Shown here one piece after another: positions 1 to 8,267 of a stretch of DNA of 64,000 bases. Numbering within the stretch: position 1 is the stretch's first letter; each line of letters opens with the position of its first letter. The stretch comes from Rhodoferax sp. (GTDB lineage Bacteria > Pseudomonadota > Gammaproteobacteria > Burkholderiales > Burkholderiaceae_C). The position numbers and the translations under genes were made by a program. Below the pieces are notes generated by a model. The model worked only from the letters and a program-made list of their open reading frames with translations, did no database searches and had not been told where the DNA came from. The stretch is from the NCBI RefSeq assembly GCF_030697375.1, contig NZ_JAUYQD010000034.1, forward strand, positions 1-64,000. The letters run 5' to 3'.

Positions 1-123
1 GCGCTCACCCAGCTCAAGCGGGAAACGAGCTTGAAGGTGGGCATCAGGAACAAGCGCAGCCGCGCGGGTTGGGACCCGGCTTATATGCAGAAGGTGCTGG
101 ACCTTGGTGTGCTGGCAATTTAG
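1..123 (+). CDS. 3' end of an unidentified gene (partial)
   Basis: An open frame runs from the left edge to a TAG at 121-123 and encodes the last 40 residues of a protein, ending ...DLGVLAI. The tail is basic (RNKRSRAGWDP) and carries no domain I recognise. The gene begins outside the window, so neither start nor function can be given. It points toward the leftward fdx gene, with a hairpin between the two stops, so it is probably a separate convergent transcription unit. Confidence 0.4.
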   Translation, partial: ALTQLKRETSLKVGIRNKRSRAGWDPAYMQKVLDLGVLAI

Positions 124-177
124 ATGCGATTGCCCTGCGCAATGTTTACGGTGGCTAGTGGCCGATTTGATACACAA

Positions 178-200
178 CGAATGCCTTCACCAGGCATTCG
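178..200 (-). terminator. hairpin at the end of the ISC operon
   Basis: CGAATGCC and GGCATTCG form an 8-bp perfect stem around a 7-nt loop, just beyond the fdx stop codon on the minus strand. Only a weak T-rich tail follows (TTGTGTAT), so it may be an inefficient terminator or an RNA-stabilising hairpin. Confidence 0.4.
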
Positions 201-218
201 GGGCCCAACGGGTGGGAC

Positions 219-554
219 TTAATGCTCCCGCGCATGGTTGCGCGTATGTTTGGGAAACTCCACCGTGATGTCCGTGTCCTTGAGCCGCACGCAGCAGGCC
301 AGGCGCGACTGGGCTTCCAGGCCCCAGGCGTGGTCGAGCTGGTCGTTTTCTTCATCGTCGGGCTCGGCCAGCGAGGCGCCGCCTTCGCGCACGTACACAT
401 GGCAGGTTGCGCACGCACTCACCATCTCGCAGGCATGCTCGATGGCCACGCCGCCCTTGAGCAGACTCTCACACAGCGACACGCCGCGCTTGACCTCCAG
501 GTCGCGCCCCTCGGGGCACAGGTCGGGGTGGGGCAGCAGGTGGATGCGTGGCAT
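219..554 (-). CDS. fdx: ISC-type [2Fe-2S] ferredoxin
   Basis: The 111-residue product is an adrenodoxin-class ferredoxin like Fdx of ISC operons. Cluster ligands are visible as Cys42-x5-Cys48-x2-Cys51 and Cys87, the normal spacing of the family. It supplies electrons for cluster building on IscU. It is the last gene of the leftward iscS-iscU-erpA-iscA-hscA-fdx operon, 9 bp after hscA, the usual place for fdx in ISC operons. Length and order are normal. It is distinct from the second 2Fe-2S ferredoxin at 16196-16483, which belongs to the nifB operon. Confidence 0.9.
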   Translation of the reverse strand: MPRIHLLPHPDLCPEGRDLEVKRGVSLCESLLKGGVAIEHACEMVSACATCHVYVREGGASLAEPDDEENDQLDHAWGLEAQSRLACCVRLKDTDITVEFPKHTRNHAREH

Positions 555-563
555 GGTGGTTTC

Positions 564-2441
564 CTAACCCAGGCTGTCCACGGTGCGCCCGGCCAGCGCC
601 TGGCTGATGGAAGCGTTCATGCGCCGTGCGGCAAATTCATCGGTCACAGCGCCCAGGGCCTGCGTGGCAGTGCGCAGCGCGTCCAGCGGCGCATCCGTCT
701 CCAGCATGTCGGCCACCCGGAACATGGCTTTGCGGATGGCGCTGGATTCCAGTGCCGACAGCAGCGTGGCGTCCTGCGCCAGCGCCGCCTCGGTGGCGTC
801 CAGCATGCGCCGCGCGTCCACCTGCGCCTCACGCAAGGCACGTAGCAACATGTCGGATTGGGCGGCCCCGATGGCATCTTGCAACATGGCCGATATCTGG
901 GTGTCGGCCAGGCCATAGGTGGGCTTGACCGCAATATGGGCCTCGACCCCGGTGGTCTGCTCGCGCGCCGTGACGGACAACAGGCCGTCGGCATCGATCT
1001 GGAAGCTCACGCGGATGTGCACCGAGCCAGCCACGGCGGCGGGAATGCCGCGCAGCTCGAAGCGGGCGAGTGAGCGGCAATCGGCCACGGCCTCGCGTTC
1101 GCCCTGCACCACGTGCAGCGACATGGCGGTTTGCCCGTCTTTGAAGGTGGTGAACTCCTGCGCCCGCGCAATCGGCAAAGTGGAGTTGCGCGGGATGATT
1201 TTTTCCACCAGGCCGCCCATGGTCTCTATGCCCAGCGACAGCGGGCACACGTCCAGCAGCAACCAATCGTCACCACTGCCGCCGTTGCCGGCCAGCACAT
1301 TGGCTTGCAGAGCCGCGCCGATGGCGACCACCTGGTCGGGGTCAATGTCCACCAGCGGTTCGCGTTTGAAGAAGTCGCGCACCGCGTCGCGGGCCAACTG
1401 CATGCGGGTGGAGCCGCCCACCAGCACCACGCCGGTGATGTCGTCAATAGACAGCTTGGCGTCGCGCAGTGCCCGCTTCGTAGATGCCACCGTGCGAGCG
1501 ATCAGCGGCGCTCCGAGCTCGGCAAACTGCGCGCGCGACAAAATGGCTTGGCGTGCCCCACCGTCTCCGTCGGCCAGGGACAGGGCCGATGTCTCATGCG
1601 TGGAGAGCCCCTCCTTGGCCTGGCGCGCTGCAGCCAGCAGGCTGCGCTGCGCGCCAGGCGGCAAAGCGGCCAGGCCGGCAATGCCGTGCTGCGCACAAAA
1701 CCATTCCGCAACGCAATAGTCAAAATCGTCGCCGCCCAGGGCCGAGTCGCCGCCGGTGGACAGCACCTCGAACACGCCGCGCGTCAGGCGCAGGATGGAG
1801 ATGTCGAACGTGCCACCACCCAGGTCGTAGATCGCAAACGTGCCCTCGGCCGCCTTGTCCAGGCCGTAGGCAATGGCCGCCGCCGTGGGCTCGTTGAGCA
1901 GGCGCAAGACGGTTAACCCGGCCAGGCGCGCGGCGTCCTTGGTGCCCTGGCGCTGCGCATCGTCAAAGTAGGCGGGCACGGTGATGACGACACCCGCCAG
2001 CGGGCCGCCCAGCGAAACTTCGGCGCGCTCACGCAGGGCGGTCAAAATCTCTGCCGACACCTGCACCGGTGAACGCTCACCACACACGGTGGAGATGCCG
2101 ACCATGCCGGGGCCATCGGTAAAGCGGTAGGGCAAGCCGGCGGCCTCTTTCACATCCGACAGACTGCGCCCCATGAAGCGCTTGACCGAGACGATGGTGT
2201 TCTCGGGGTCATCGGCCTGACTCTCCTGCGCCTCGCGGCCCACCACGATGCCATTGCCCGGCAGGTAACGCACCACCGACGGCAGCAGCAGCGCACCGTC
2301 CTCATCGGGAAGCGCCTGCGCCACGGCGCTCTGCACGGTGGCAATCAGCGAGTTGGTGGTGCCCAGGTCAATGCCTGCTGCCAGCCGGTGCTGGTGCGGC
2401 GCGGCGCTTTGACCGGGTTCAGAAATCTGGAGTAAGGCCAT
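564..2441 (-). CDS. hscA: Fe-S cluster assembly chaperone HscA (Hsp70 family)
   Basis: The 625-residue Hsp70-type protein has the ATPase signature [10 protein letters not shown] at residues 23-32, the phosphate motif [12 protein letters not shown] near residue 205, and an Hsp70 substrate-binding C-terminal half. Its length and position between iscA and fdx identify it as HscA rather than DnaK. HscA binds the LPPVK loop of IscU and promotes cluster transfer, normally helped by the J-protein HscB. No hscB is found here, although most ISC operons carry it directly before hscA. The start lies 3 bp downstream of the iscA stop, so the two are probably translationally coupled. Confidence 0.93.
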   Translation of the reverse strand: MALLQISEPGQSAAPHQHRLAAGIDLGTTNSLIATVQSAVAQALPDEDGALLLPSVVRYLPGNGIVVGREAQESQADDPENTIVSVKRFMGRSLSDVKEAAGLPYRFTDGPGMVGISTVCGERSPVQVSAEILTALRERAEVSLGGPLAGVVITVPAYFDDAQRQGTKDAARLAGLTVLRLLNEPTAAAIAYGLDKAAEGTFAIYDLGGGTFDISILRLTRGVFEVLSTGGDSALGGDDFDYCVAEWFCAQHGIAGLAALPPGAQRSLLAAARQAKEGLSTHETSALSLADGDGGARQAILSRAQFAELGAPLIARTVASTKRALRDAKLSIDDITGVVLVGGSTRMQLARDAVRDFFKREPLVDIDPDQVVAIGAALQANVLAGNGGSGDDWLLLDVCPLSLGIETMGGLVEKIIPRNSTLPIARAQEFTTFKDGQTAMSLHVVQGEREAVADCRSLARFELRGIPAAVAGSVHIRVSFQIDADGLLSVTAREQTTGVEAHIAVKPTYGLADTQISAMLQDAIGAAQSDMLLRALREAQVDARRMLDATEAALAQDATLLSALESSAIRKAMFRVADMLETDAPLDALRTATQALGAVTDEFAARRMNASISQALAGRTVDSLG

Positions 2442-2444
2442 TGT

Positions 2445-2768
2445 TCAGACCGCAAAACTTTCACCGCAGCCGCAGTTGGATTTTGCGTTGGGGTTGTTGA
2501 ATTTGAAGCCTTCGTTCAGGCCTTCGCGCACAAAGTCCAGCTCGGTGCCGGCCAGCATGCCCAGGCTGCGCGGGTCGACGATGACCTTGACGCCGTGGGT
2601 CTCGAAGCATTCATCTTCGGCGTTGGCGGCATCCACGAATTCCAGCGCGTAGGCAAAGCCGTTGCAGCCGCTGGTCTTGACCGCCAGGCGCAGGCCTATG
2701 CCGCTGCCCCGCTTGGCCAGGGATTTCGCGACGTGGCGGGCGGCGGCAGGCGTCAGGGAGACGGTCAT
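2445..2768 (-). CDS. iscA: A-type Fe-S carrier IscA
   Basis: The 107-residue product has the three cysteines of A-type carriers: Cys35 (SGCNGF) and Cys99-Gly-Cys101. It delivers assembled clusters to target proteins. I chose the ATG at 2768 because a GGAG Shine-Dalgarno sequence lies 8 nt upstream and because family homology begins there; the frame is open for 12 further residues upstream that look spurious. It lies directly after the ErpA-type paralogue and before hscA. Lack of the ErpA-like GGGCSGF context supports IscA over ErpA. Confidence 0.88.
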   Translation of the reverse strand: MTVSLTPAAARHVAKSLAKRGSGIGLRLAVKTSGCNGFAYALEFVDAANAEDECFETHGVKVIVDPRSLGMLAGTELDFVREGLNEGFKFNNPNAKSNCGCGESFAV

Positions 2769-2779
2769 GGCAAAACTCC

Positions 2780-3157
2780 TTACACCGAGAATGAACTGCC
2801 ACAACCGCAGGTGGTCTGCGCATTGGGGTTGTGGATGACAAAGCGCGAGCCCTCCAGGCCATCCTCAAAGTCCACCCGCGCACCCAGCACATACTGCAGG
2901 CTCATGGCGTCCACCACCAGGGCCACGCCCGCGGTGACGATCAGCGTGTCGTCCTCGGCCACTGCATCGTCAAACGCAAAGCCGTAGGAGAAGCCCGAGC
3001 AACCACCGCCTGTCACGTAGAGGCGCAACTTCAACTCCGCATTGCCTTCCTCGACGATCAACTCCGCCACCTTGGCGGCGGCGGCGGGGGTGAATTCCAG
3101 CTGGCTGGGCATGGCGCCAGGCAGACTGGTGCTATCGACGGTCAGAGCTGCTTGCAT
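2780..3157 (-). CDS. erpA: A-type Fe-S carrier, ErpA type
   Basis: The 125-residue A-type carrier has Cys53 in [11 protein letters not shown] and Cys117-Gly-Cys119 near its C-terminus. The VTGGGCSGF and [11 protein letters not shown] segments and the CGCGSSFSV ending match ErpA more closely than IscA. ErpA hands [4Fe-4S] clusters to essential targets. Having erpA next to iscA inside an ISC operon is unusual, since the E. coli gene is unlinked. I chose the ATG at 3157, after a clear ribosome site and 41 bp past the iscU stop; a longer upstream frame overlaps iscU and lacks homology. Confidence 0.85.
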   Translation of the reverse strand: MQAALTVDSTSLPGAMPSQLEFTPAAAAKVAELIVEEGNAELKLRLYVTGGGCSGFSYGFAFDDAVAEDDTLIVTAGVALVVDAMSLQYVLGARVDFEDGLEGSRFVIHNPNAQTTCGCGSSFSV

Positions 3158-3198
3158 GGTGACTCCTTGGTTCGGGAATGAATGGGCGTTGAACAGGC

Positions 3199-3633
3199 TC
3201 AGCGCGTACTGGACGCGCAGGCGGGTTGCTCGGAGACCAGCGTCCCGCCGCCCACCGGGTGGCGCGAGCGGAAGTCGGCCACGGCGGCCTTGATCGCGTC
3301 CTCGGCCAGAATGGAGCAGTGGATCTTGACCGGCGGCAGGGCCAGCTCCTCGGAAATGTCCGCGTTCTTGATGGCCAGGGCCTCGTCCAGCGTGCGGCCA
3401 CGCACCCATTCGGTGACCAGCGAGCTGGACGCGATGGCCGAGCCGCAGCCATAGGTCTTGAACTTGGCGTCCTCGATCACGCCCTCGGCGTTGACGCGAA
3501 TCTGCAAGCGCATCACGTCGCCGCAGGCGGGCGCGCCCACCATGCCGGTGCCCACATTCTCGTCCGCCGCATCAAAGGCGCCGACGTTGCGGGGGTTCTC
3601 GTAGTGGTCTACGACCTTTTCGCTGTAAGCCAT
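3199..3633 (-). CDS. iscU: Fe-S cluster scaffold IscU
   Basis: The 144-residue scaffold has the three ligand cysteines Cys37, Cys63 and Cys106, Asp39, and the HscA-recognition motif LPPVK at residues 99-103. Clusters are assembled here with sulfur from IscS. It is the short IscU type, lacking the central ferredoxin-like and C-terminal Nfu domains of NifU, and about 16 residues longer than E. coli IscU because of a C-terminal tail ([17 protein letters not shown]). The start is the ATG of MAYSEKV. In a nif region without nifU it is the likely scaffold for nitrogenase clusters (inference). Confidence 0.93.
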   Translation of the reverse strand: MAYSEKVVDHYENPRNVGAFDAADENVGTGMVGAPACGDVMRLQIRVNAEGVIEDAKFKTYGCGSAIASSSLVTEWVRGRTLDEALAIKNADISEELALPPVKIHCSILAEDAIKAAVADFRSRHPVGGGTLVSEQPACASSTR

Positions 3634-3685
3634 AAATACTCTCCGTGTGACAGTAAGGGGTTGGATCAGTCGGCGCGCGCCGCTC

Positions 3686-4930
3686 TCAGTGCTCGGACCA
3701 CTGGATGGAGTTGAGGTCAATGCCGGCCTGCACCATGTCCCACAGTGGGCTCATGGCGCGCAGCTTGGTCACCACTTGGGTGACCTGCGCAATCGTGAAA
3801 TCAATCTCTTCCACCGTGGTGAAGCGGCCGATGGAAAAGCGCACCGAGCTGTGGGCCAGCTCGTCGCTGCGGCCCATGGCGCGCAGCACATAGCTGGGCT
3901 CCAGGCTGGCCGAGGTGCAGGCCGAGCCCGACGACACCGCCACGCCCTTGATGCCCATCAGCAGCGACTCGCCCTCGACGTAGTTGAAACTCACATTCAG
4001 GTACTGCACGGCGCGGTTCTTCTCGTCGCCATTGAGCACCACCGCATCCATCTTCTGGAAGCCGGCCCAGAGCCGGTCCCGCAGCGTGCGGATGCGTGCG
4101 TTGTCGGATTCCATGGCTTCGTGTGCCAACCAAAAAGCTTCCCCCATGCCGACGATCTGGTGCGTGGGCAAGGTGCCCGAGCGCATGCCGCGTTCGTGGC
4201 CACCGCCGTGCATCTGGGCCTCGATGCGCACGCGTGGCTTACGCCGCACATACAGCGCGCCAACCCCTTTGGGCCCATACATCTTGTGGGCCGACAAGGA
4301 CATCATGTCGATGGGCAGCTGGCTTAGATCAATGGCCACCTTGCCCGCAGCCTGGGCCGCGTCCACATGGAACAGCACCCCTTTGGCGCGGCAGATGGCA
4401 CCAATCTTGGCCACGTCCTGAATCACACCGGTTTCGTTGTTCACCAACATGACTGAGGCCAGCACCGTATCGGGGCGCAGCGCAGCTTCAAACACGGCCA
4501 GGTCCAGCAATCCGCTGGGCAATACGGGTAGCACCGTCACTTCAAAGCCTTCGCGCTCCAGTTCGCGCATGCTGTCCAACACGGCCTTGTGCTCGGTGGC
4601 CACGGTGATCAGGTGCTTGCCTTTGCCCTTGTAAAAATGTGCGGCGCCTTTGATGGCCAGGTTGTTGGACTCCGTGGCGCCCGAGGTCCAGACCATCTCG
4701 CGCGGATCGGCATTGACCAGAGAACTGACCTGCTCGCGGGCCAACTCCACCGCTTCATCCGCCGCCCAACCAAAGGCATGGGAGCGGCTGGCCGGGTTGC
4801 CATACAGGTCCGTCAGGTAGGGAATCATCTTGCGGGCCACGCGGTGGTCCACCGGCGTGGTGGCTGCGTAGTCAAGGTACACAGGCCGGGCGGCACTGGA
4901 GATGGCGTTGTCGCGGCTGGGGTCTGACAT
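3686..4930 (-). CDS. iscS: cysteine desulfurase IscS
   Basis: The 414-residue PLP enzyme converts cysteine to alanine and passes persulfide sulfur to IscU. The PLP lysine is Lys216 ([12 protein letters not shown]) and the catalytic cysteine is Cys338 in the long mobile loop [14 protein letters not shown] that marks the IscS/NifS group. The ATG at 4930 has a GGAG site upstream; an in-frame ATG at 4960 would add ten residues without homology. It is the first gene of the leftward ISC operon and follows a sigma-54 promoter at 4966-4981. A second desulfurase, NifS, lies at 12430-13578. Confidence 0.94.
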   Translation of the reverse strand: MSDPSRDNAISSAARPVYLDYAATTPVDHRVARKMIPYLTDLYGNPASRSHAFGWAADEAVELAREQVSSLVNADPREMVWTSGATESNNLAIKGAAHFYKGKGKHLITVATEHKAVLDSMRELEREGFEVTVLPVLPSGLLDLAVFEAALRPDTVLASVMLVNNETGVIQDVAKIGAICRAKGVLFHVDAAQAAGKVAIDLSQLPIDMMSLSAHKMYGPKGVGALYVRRKPRVRIEAQMHGGGHERGMRSGTLPTHQIVGMGEAFWLAHEAMESDNARIRTLRDRLWAGFQKMDAVVLNGDEKNRAVQYLNVSFNYVEGESLLMGIKGVAVSSGSACTSASLEPSYVLRAMGRSDELAHSSVRFSIGRFTTVEEIDFTIAQVTQVVTKLRAMSPLWDMVQAGIDLNSIQWSEH

Positions 4931-4965
4931 GGCTGGCTCCTGGAATGGGTTGACGCCCACCTATT

Positions 4966-4981
4966 TGCAATTTCGGTGCCA
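4966..4981 (-). promoter_or_regulatory. sigma-54 (-24/-12) promoter of the ISC operon
   Basis: Read on the minus strand the site is TGGCACCGAAATTGCA: GG and GC separated by exactly 10 bp, matching TGGCAC-N5-TTGCA in full. The GC lies about 37 bp from the iscS start codon. It implies control by a sigma-54 activator, most simply NifA, whose gene diverges from it. I found no perfect TGT-N10-ACA activator site in the 220 bp upstream. Confidence 0.8.
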
Positions 4982-5201
4982 TGTCAATGGCCGCGTTTTC
5001 AGGGCCTTTTGCGCGCCGATTGTTGCTTTTGTATGCACATCGCAGTGGGCGGGGTGACCGCCTTGTCATGTTTGTCGCGAAATGCCCGGTCGTGGCGGCG
5101 CGCGGTGTCCGATGGCATCGTTTTTCTGGTGTGATTCTTGCGTGGCACTTTTCAGTGACCGTTGCGTTTGCAATACGTCGCGCCAACCGGAGATCACAAA
5201 A

Positions 5202-6899
5202 GTGAACACACAAACGATGGAATCCCGGCGTGAGCTCAATGCGATCTACGAGGTCAGCAAGACGCTGGCAACGTCGTTGGATGTCGCCAAGACGTTTCGT
5301 GAGGCATTGAACTATTTGCTGCACGCCTTTGATTGGCGGCGCGCCTTTGTTGTACTGGCCGAGCCCGCGGGGCACCTGCGCGGCCTGTGCGCCGTGGGGC
5401 TTACCCGCGAAGAGCAGCAGCGCCTACAGTTTCAATCCGGCGAAGGTATTGTGGGCCGCGTCTATGCCACCGGCATCCAGGTCATCGTGCCCGACGTGAG
5501 TGCCGAGCCCCTGTTTCTGAACCGCACCGGCGGGGCCGACCAGAGCCCGGGCGTCGCGGTCGCCATGCTGGTCACCCCCATCCGCGCCGACCGCCGCACC
5601 CTGGGCGTGCTGGCCATTGACTGCCTGAACCCAGACCAGCACCGGGCCTTTTCCAACGACTTGCAGCTGCTCAAGATGGTGGCCACGCTGATGGGCCAGG
5701 CCCTGCTCTTGCACCGCAGCGTCAGCGCCGCGCACGACGTGATGCAGGACGAGGCGCGGCGCATGCACAAGGCCCTCAAACCCGTCAAACAGATTGACCA
5801 GGTGGTGGGTATTTCCGCGCCCATGCAAGAGGTCTTTGCGCAAGTGCACCAGGTCGCGCCCGCGCGCACCACCGTGCTGCTGCGCGGCGAAAGCGGCACC
5901 GGCAAGGAAGTGATTGCACGCGCCCTGCACAACCTGTCCCCCCGCAAACGCGAAGCCTTTGTCAGCGTCAACTGCGCTGCGCTGACCGAATCGCTGCTGG
6001 AGAGCGAACTGTTCGGCCACGAAAAAGGCTCGTTCACCGGTGCGCAAGGTCAACGCAAGGGACGGTTTGAAATGTCCCACGGCGGCACACTGTTTCTGGA
6101 TGAGATTGGCGACATCTCGGCCTCGTTCCAGGCCAAGCTGCTGCGGGTGTTGCAGGAGCGCGAGTTTGAGCGCGTGGGGGGCACCTCCGTCGTCAAGGTG
6201 GATGTGCGCCTGATCCTGGCAACCAACCGCAACCTGGAGCGCATGGTGCAGGCGGGCGAATTCCGCGCCGACCTGTATTACCGCATCAACGTGGTCAGCA
6301 TCCAGCTGCCACCCCTGCGCGAGCGCCGCGATGACATTCCCGTCATGGCCCAGCATTTTCTGGACCGCTTCAACCTGGAGAACGCGCGCGCTGCGCAGTT
6401 CAGCCCCGCCGCAGTGCGCGTGTTGACCAGTTGTTACTGGCCCGGCAATGTGCGGGAGCTGGAAAACTGCGTGGAGCGCACCGCCACCATGGCGCACGAC
6501 AGTGTCATCACCGACCTGGCCTTTCCCTGCAAGGGCAACCGCTGCCTGACCCAGGTGCTGCACCACATCGAACGGGAAGACGCGGTGACGCCAGGCGTTC
6601 GACTGGCCGAGATACCCATCGTCGAAGTGCCGATGACGCAGCCACCTACATCACCCACGTCGGCCTCGGCCGCGGCCGAAGCTGACAACAGCCCCGCTGA
6701 CGCTGCGAGCATGGCCTCACACGACGACCTGGCGACTACTGCCCCTGACGGCAAACCGGAAGGCGAGCGTGAGCGCCTGGTCTGGGCCATGGAGCGCTGC
6801 GGCTGGGTGCAAGCCAAGGCCGCCCGCCTGCTGAAGATATCGCCACGGCAGATGGGGTATGCGTTACAGAAGAATGGGATTGAGGTTAGGAAGTTCTGA
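5202..6899 (+). CDS. nifA: nif-specific transcriptional activator NifA
   Basis: The 565-residue sigma-54 activator consists of an N-terminal GAF domain (about residues 20-170), a AAA+ domain (Walker A GESGTGKE at 229-236, sigma-54-contacting GSFTGA at 276-281) and a C-terminal Fis-type helix-turn-helix. Cys411-x11-Cys423-x19-Cys443-x4-Cys448 is exactly the motif of oxygen-sensitive NifA proteins that work without NifL. I chose the GTG at 5202 because GGAG stands 9 nt before it; the ATG at 5217 is an alternative. A linker of about 100 residues rich in Pro, Ala and Ser separates the AAA+ domain from the HTH. It diverges from the ISC operon; no sigma-54 promoter is evident before it. Confidence 0.93.
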   Translation: MNTQTMESRRELNAIYEVSKTLATSLDVAKTFREALNYLLHAFDWRRAFVVLAEPAGHLRGLCAVGLTREEQQRLQFQSGEGIVGRVYATGIQVIVPDVSAEPLFLNRTGGADQSPGVAVAMLVTPIRADRRTLGVLAIDCLNPDQHRAFSNDLQLLKMVATLMGQALLLHRSVSAAHDVMQDEARRMHKALKPVKQIDQVVGISAPMQEVFAQVHQVAPARTTVLLRGESGTGKEVIARALHNLSPRKREAFVSVNCAALTESLLESELFGHEKGSFTGAQGQRKGRFEMSHGGTLFLDEIGDISASFQAKLLRVLQEREFERVGGTSVVKVDVRLILATNRNLERMVQAGEFRADLYYRINVVSIQLPPLRERRDDIPVMAQHFLDRFNLENARAAQFSPAAVRVLTSCYWPGNVRELENCVERTATMAHDSVITDLAFPCKGNRCLTQVLHHIEREDAVTPGVRLAEIPIVEVPMTQPPTSPTSASAAAEADNSPADAASMASHDDLATTAPDGKPEGERERLVWAMERCGWVQAKAARLLKISPRQMGYALQKNGIEVRKF

Positions 6900-6905
6900 G
6901 AACTT
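6891..6905. other. 15-bp perfect palindrome across the nifA stop codon
   Basis: AAGTTCTGAGAACTT is a perfect inverted repeat centred on one G and includes the nifA TGA. The loop is too short for a good RNA hairpin, so it looks more like a protein-binding dyad. Related TGAGAAC motifs recur at 33227-33233, 33503-33509 and 33580-33586. Its role is unknown. Confidence 0.4.
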
Positions 6906-6941
6906 GTGGATGGGTAGACTTGCCTGAAACAGGTGAGCACC

Positions 6942-7370
6942 ATGACCGACGACAACCGCTGGAAGCAGCGTTTCAGCAATTACCGCAAAGCCCTGCAAAT
7001 GCTGGCTGAGGCTGTGGAACTCGCCCAGCGGCGCCCACTTTCGAAGTTGGAACTGCTAGGCGTGATTCACGCCTTTGAATTCACCCATGAACTGGCGTGG
7101 AACGTGCTGAAGGAATACTTGGACGCGCAGGGCTTTGTGGGCCTGATCGGCTCCAAAAATGCCACTCGCCAGGCCTTTAAAGACGCCCTCATTCAGGACG
7201 GAGACGCATGGATGGACATGATCAAGGCGCGCAACCTGACATCGCACACCTACAACACCGACATCGCATCGGGCATTGCGGCTGACATCCTGTCCCGCTT
7301 TTATCCCGCCTTTTCCGCCATGGCGAACACCTTTTCGGCCCTAGCCGCCCAACCCGACCCCGACGAATGA
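6942..7370 (+). CDS. hepT: HepT-like protein (HI0074 family)
   Basis: The 142-residue helical protein belongs to the HI0074 / nucleotidyltransferase-substrate-binding group, the HepT partner of MntA-HepT modules. The HepT signature R-x4-H-x-Y is intact as Arg97-NLTS-His102-T-Tyr104. In characterised systems HepT is an RNase-type toxin that the MntA nucleotidyltransferase silences by modifying the motif tyrosine. The ATG at 6942 follows an AGGTGAG site; a GTG at 6933 is an alternative. The partner gene begins at 7367 but is cut short, so this copy appears orphaned. Confidence 0.78.
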   Translation: MTDDNRWKQRFSNYRKALQMLAEAVELAQRRPLSKLELLGVIHAFEFTHELAWNVLKEYLDAQGFVGLIGSKNATRQAFKDALIQDGDAWMDMIKARNLTSHTYNTDIASGIAADILSRFYPAFSAMANTFSALAAQPDPDE

Positions 7371-7471
7371 AATACGGGCTGCCGTTGCCCGGCACCACTG
7401 ATCGGGTAATCGAATTTTTGTGCTCTTCTCGCAAGAGCACCAGTCAATGCCTTCGGTCAGCGTTTAATTGA
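7367..7471 (+). pseudogene. truncated MntA-type nucleotidyltransferase
   Basis: An ATG overlapping the hepT stop codon opens a frame beginning MKYGLPLPGTTDRVIEF, the usual N-terminus of the small MNT-fold nucleotidyltransferases paired with HepT. After about 20 matching residues it becomes unrelated (SSRKSTSQCLRS) and stops after 34 residues. The GSRARG...DxD catalytic motif is absent here and I do not see it downstream. It reads as the stump of a deleted mntA. Confidence 0.6.
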
Positions 7472-7522
7472 CGCACTTGAATTCAGTACGGCAAAATTCT
7501 GTCTTTGGCATTGGAGTCGCAC

Positions 7523-7804
7523 ATGGCAATAGTCACCCGCTTTGAACTGACGCTGAGCGCCGAAGAAGAGGAGTTGGTTTCCTGTGCGGCAAGCCTCACG
7601 GGCGTGAGCATGGCCGACTTTGTTCGGAGTGCGGCCAGGGACAAAGCGCGAATTTTGCTGGAACAGGAATCACTCGTGACGCTTTCAAAACGCGATTTTC
7701 TGGCGTTCAACGCGGCCATCAGCGGCGCATTCGCTCCCACCCTGGCATTGCAAGGAGCGATCAAGACCGCTGGGCAGGTTAAGCGTGCTGAACCAACACT
7801 ATGA
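7523..7804 (+). CDS. DUF1778 (TacA-like) antitoxin
   Basis: The 93-residue protein has an N-terminal ribbon-helix-helix segment (FELTLSAEEEELV...AASLTGVSMADFVRSAARDKA), the arrangement of DUF1778 antitoxins that normally pair with a GNAT acetyltransferase toxin (TacT). The C-terminal part would contact the toxin. The downstream frame opening with the overlapping ATG at 7801 is only 50 codons and shows no acetyltransferase motif, so the toxin seems lost. With the neighbouring hepT remnant this makes a small toxin-antitoxin graveyard between nifA and nifB. Confidence 0.65.
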   Translation: MAIVTRFELTLSAEEEELVSCAASLTGVSMADFVRSAARDKARILLEQESLVTLSKRDFLAFNAAISGAFAPTLALQGAIKTAGQVKRAEPTL

Positions 7805-7978
7805 ATTCACGGCCTGCCCTGACTCTCCGACGACTTTGTATCTCCCGCTGGGGTGACGGGATCTGGACTGAGGCTGCCATGTGCCACGCATTCAAGACTT
7901 TCCAAATCATCTTGGTGTCAATCAGAGGTCGCCACCATCGAAATGGACGATGACTCCCGTCCACGGCGCTTTATATAT

Positions 7979-8030
7979 GCAAAATAGGCCGCTAACGCTC
8001 GTCGAATATGCGTAAGCAGCTATCAAAAAC
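7979..8030 (+). repeat. dispersed AGCTAT repeat, copy 1 (degenerate end)
   Basis: It contains GCAAAATAGGCC, then GAATATGCGTAAGCAGCTAT, matching the other seven copies, but the closing ATAGC arm is mutated to ACGCAGC so the terminal stem is lost. Confidence 0.65.
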
Positions 8031-8100
8031 GCAGCACTCACTCGCGCCCCGCCAGTAATTCCGCGTTCGGCGCGAAGCAACCAAATCGGCAGTTCAAGCT

Positions 8101-8124
8101 CCCCTCGCCCAGCGGGGCGAGGGG
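8101..8124. repeat. GC-rich perfect hairpin
   Basis: CCCCTCGCCC and GGGCGAGGGG form a 10-bp perfect stem with loop AGCG. No T-run follows, so it is more like a REP-type palindrome than an intrinsic terminator. Confidence 0.55.
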
Positions 8125-8167
8125 TTGGGGGAGTGGGGAGTTAAGACGTGGCAGCCAATGTCATCTT

Positions 8168-8183
8168 TGTAGCATCACTGACA
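8168..8183 (+). promoter_or_regulatory. NifA upstream activator site 1 of nifB
   Basis: TGTAGCATCACTGACA fits the NifA consensus TGT-N10-ACA exactly and lies 85 bp upstream of the GG of the nifB sigma-54 promoter, a usual distance. Confidence 0.75.
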
Positions 8184-8222
8184 TCCCACTCCTAAAAACA
8201 CAGCCCCCACCACCCCTCCCCG

Positions 8223-8238
8223 TGTCCCACATCCGACA
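8223..8238 (+). promoter_or_regulatory. NifA upstream activator site 2 of nifB
   Basis: TGTCCCACATCCGACA is a second exact TGT-N10-ACA, only 30 bp from the -24 element, and 55 bp (about five helical turns) from site 1. So close to the promoter it may be an auxiliary site. Confidence 0.65.
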
Positions 8239-8267
8239 AAGCGAGGCCAAAAACAGCCGTTTCCGGG

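Larger units (their letters stand above)
7805..8167. other. non-coding stretch before the nifB regulatory region
   Basis: No convincing gene is present. A 50-codon frame (7801-7953) overlaps the DUF1778 stop and may be a degraded toxin. The stretch holds one copy of the dispersed AGCTAT repeat (7979-8030) and a GC-rich hairpin (8101-8124), then gives way to the NifA sites of nifB. Confidence 0.5.

Noticed and set aside
2805-3409. Possible extra N-terminal domain on ErpA from the long open frame
   Set aside because: The extra frame overlaps iscU on the same strand and shows no homology; a proper ribosome site and family start exist at 3157.
5141-5165. Sigma-54 promoter for nifA at TGGCACTTTTC...
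   Set aside because: The -24 half is good but no GC lies 10 bp after the GG; the next TTGC is too far away.
5424-6566. Long minus-strand open frame opposite nifA
   Set aside because: It is a GC-rich shadow frame with repetitive His/Gln/Val composition and no recognisable family; nifA on the plus strand explains the region. The same applies to the long frames opposite nifB (8475-9860), the DegT/SIR2 block (14106-16046), nifE (28688-30535) and copA (61687-63666).
7779-7964. Minus-strand 61-codon frame after the DUF1778 antitoxin
   Set aside because: No ribosome site or recognised toxin motif; overlaps the antitoxin end; probably a chance frame.
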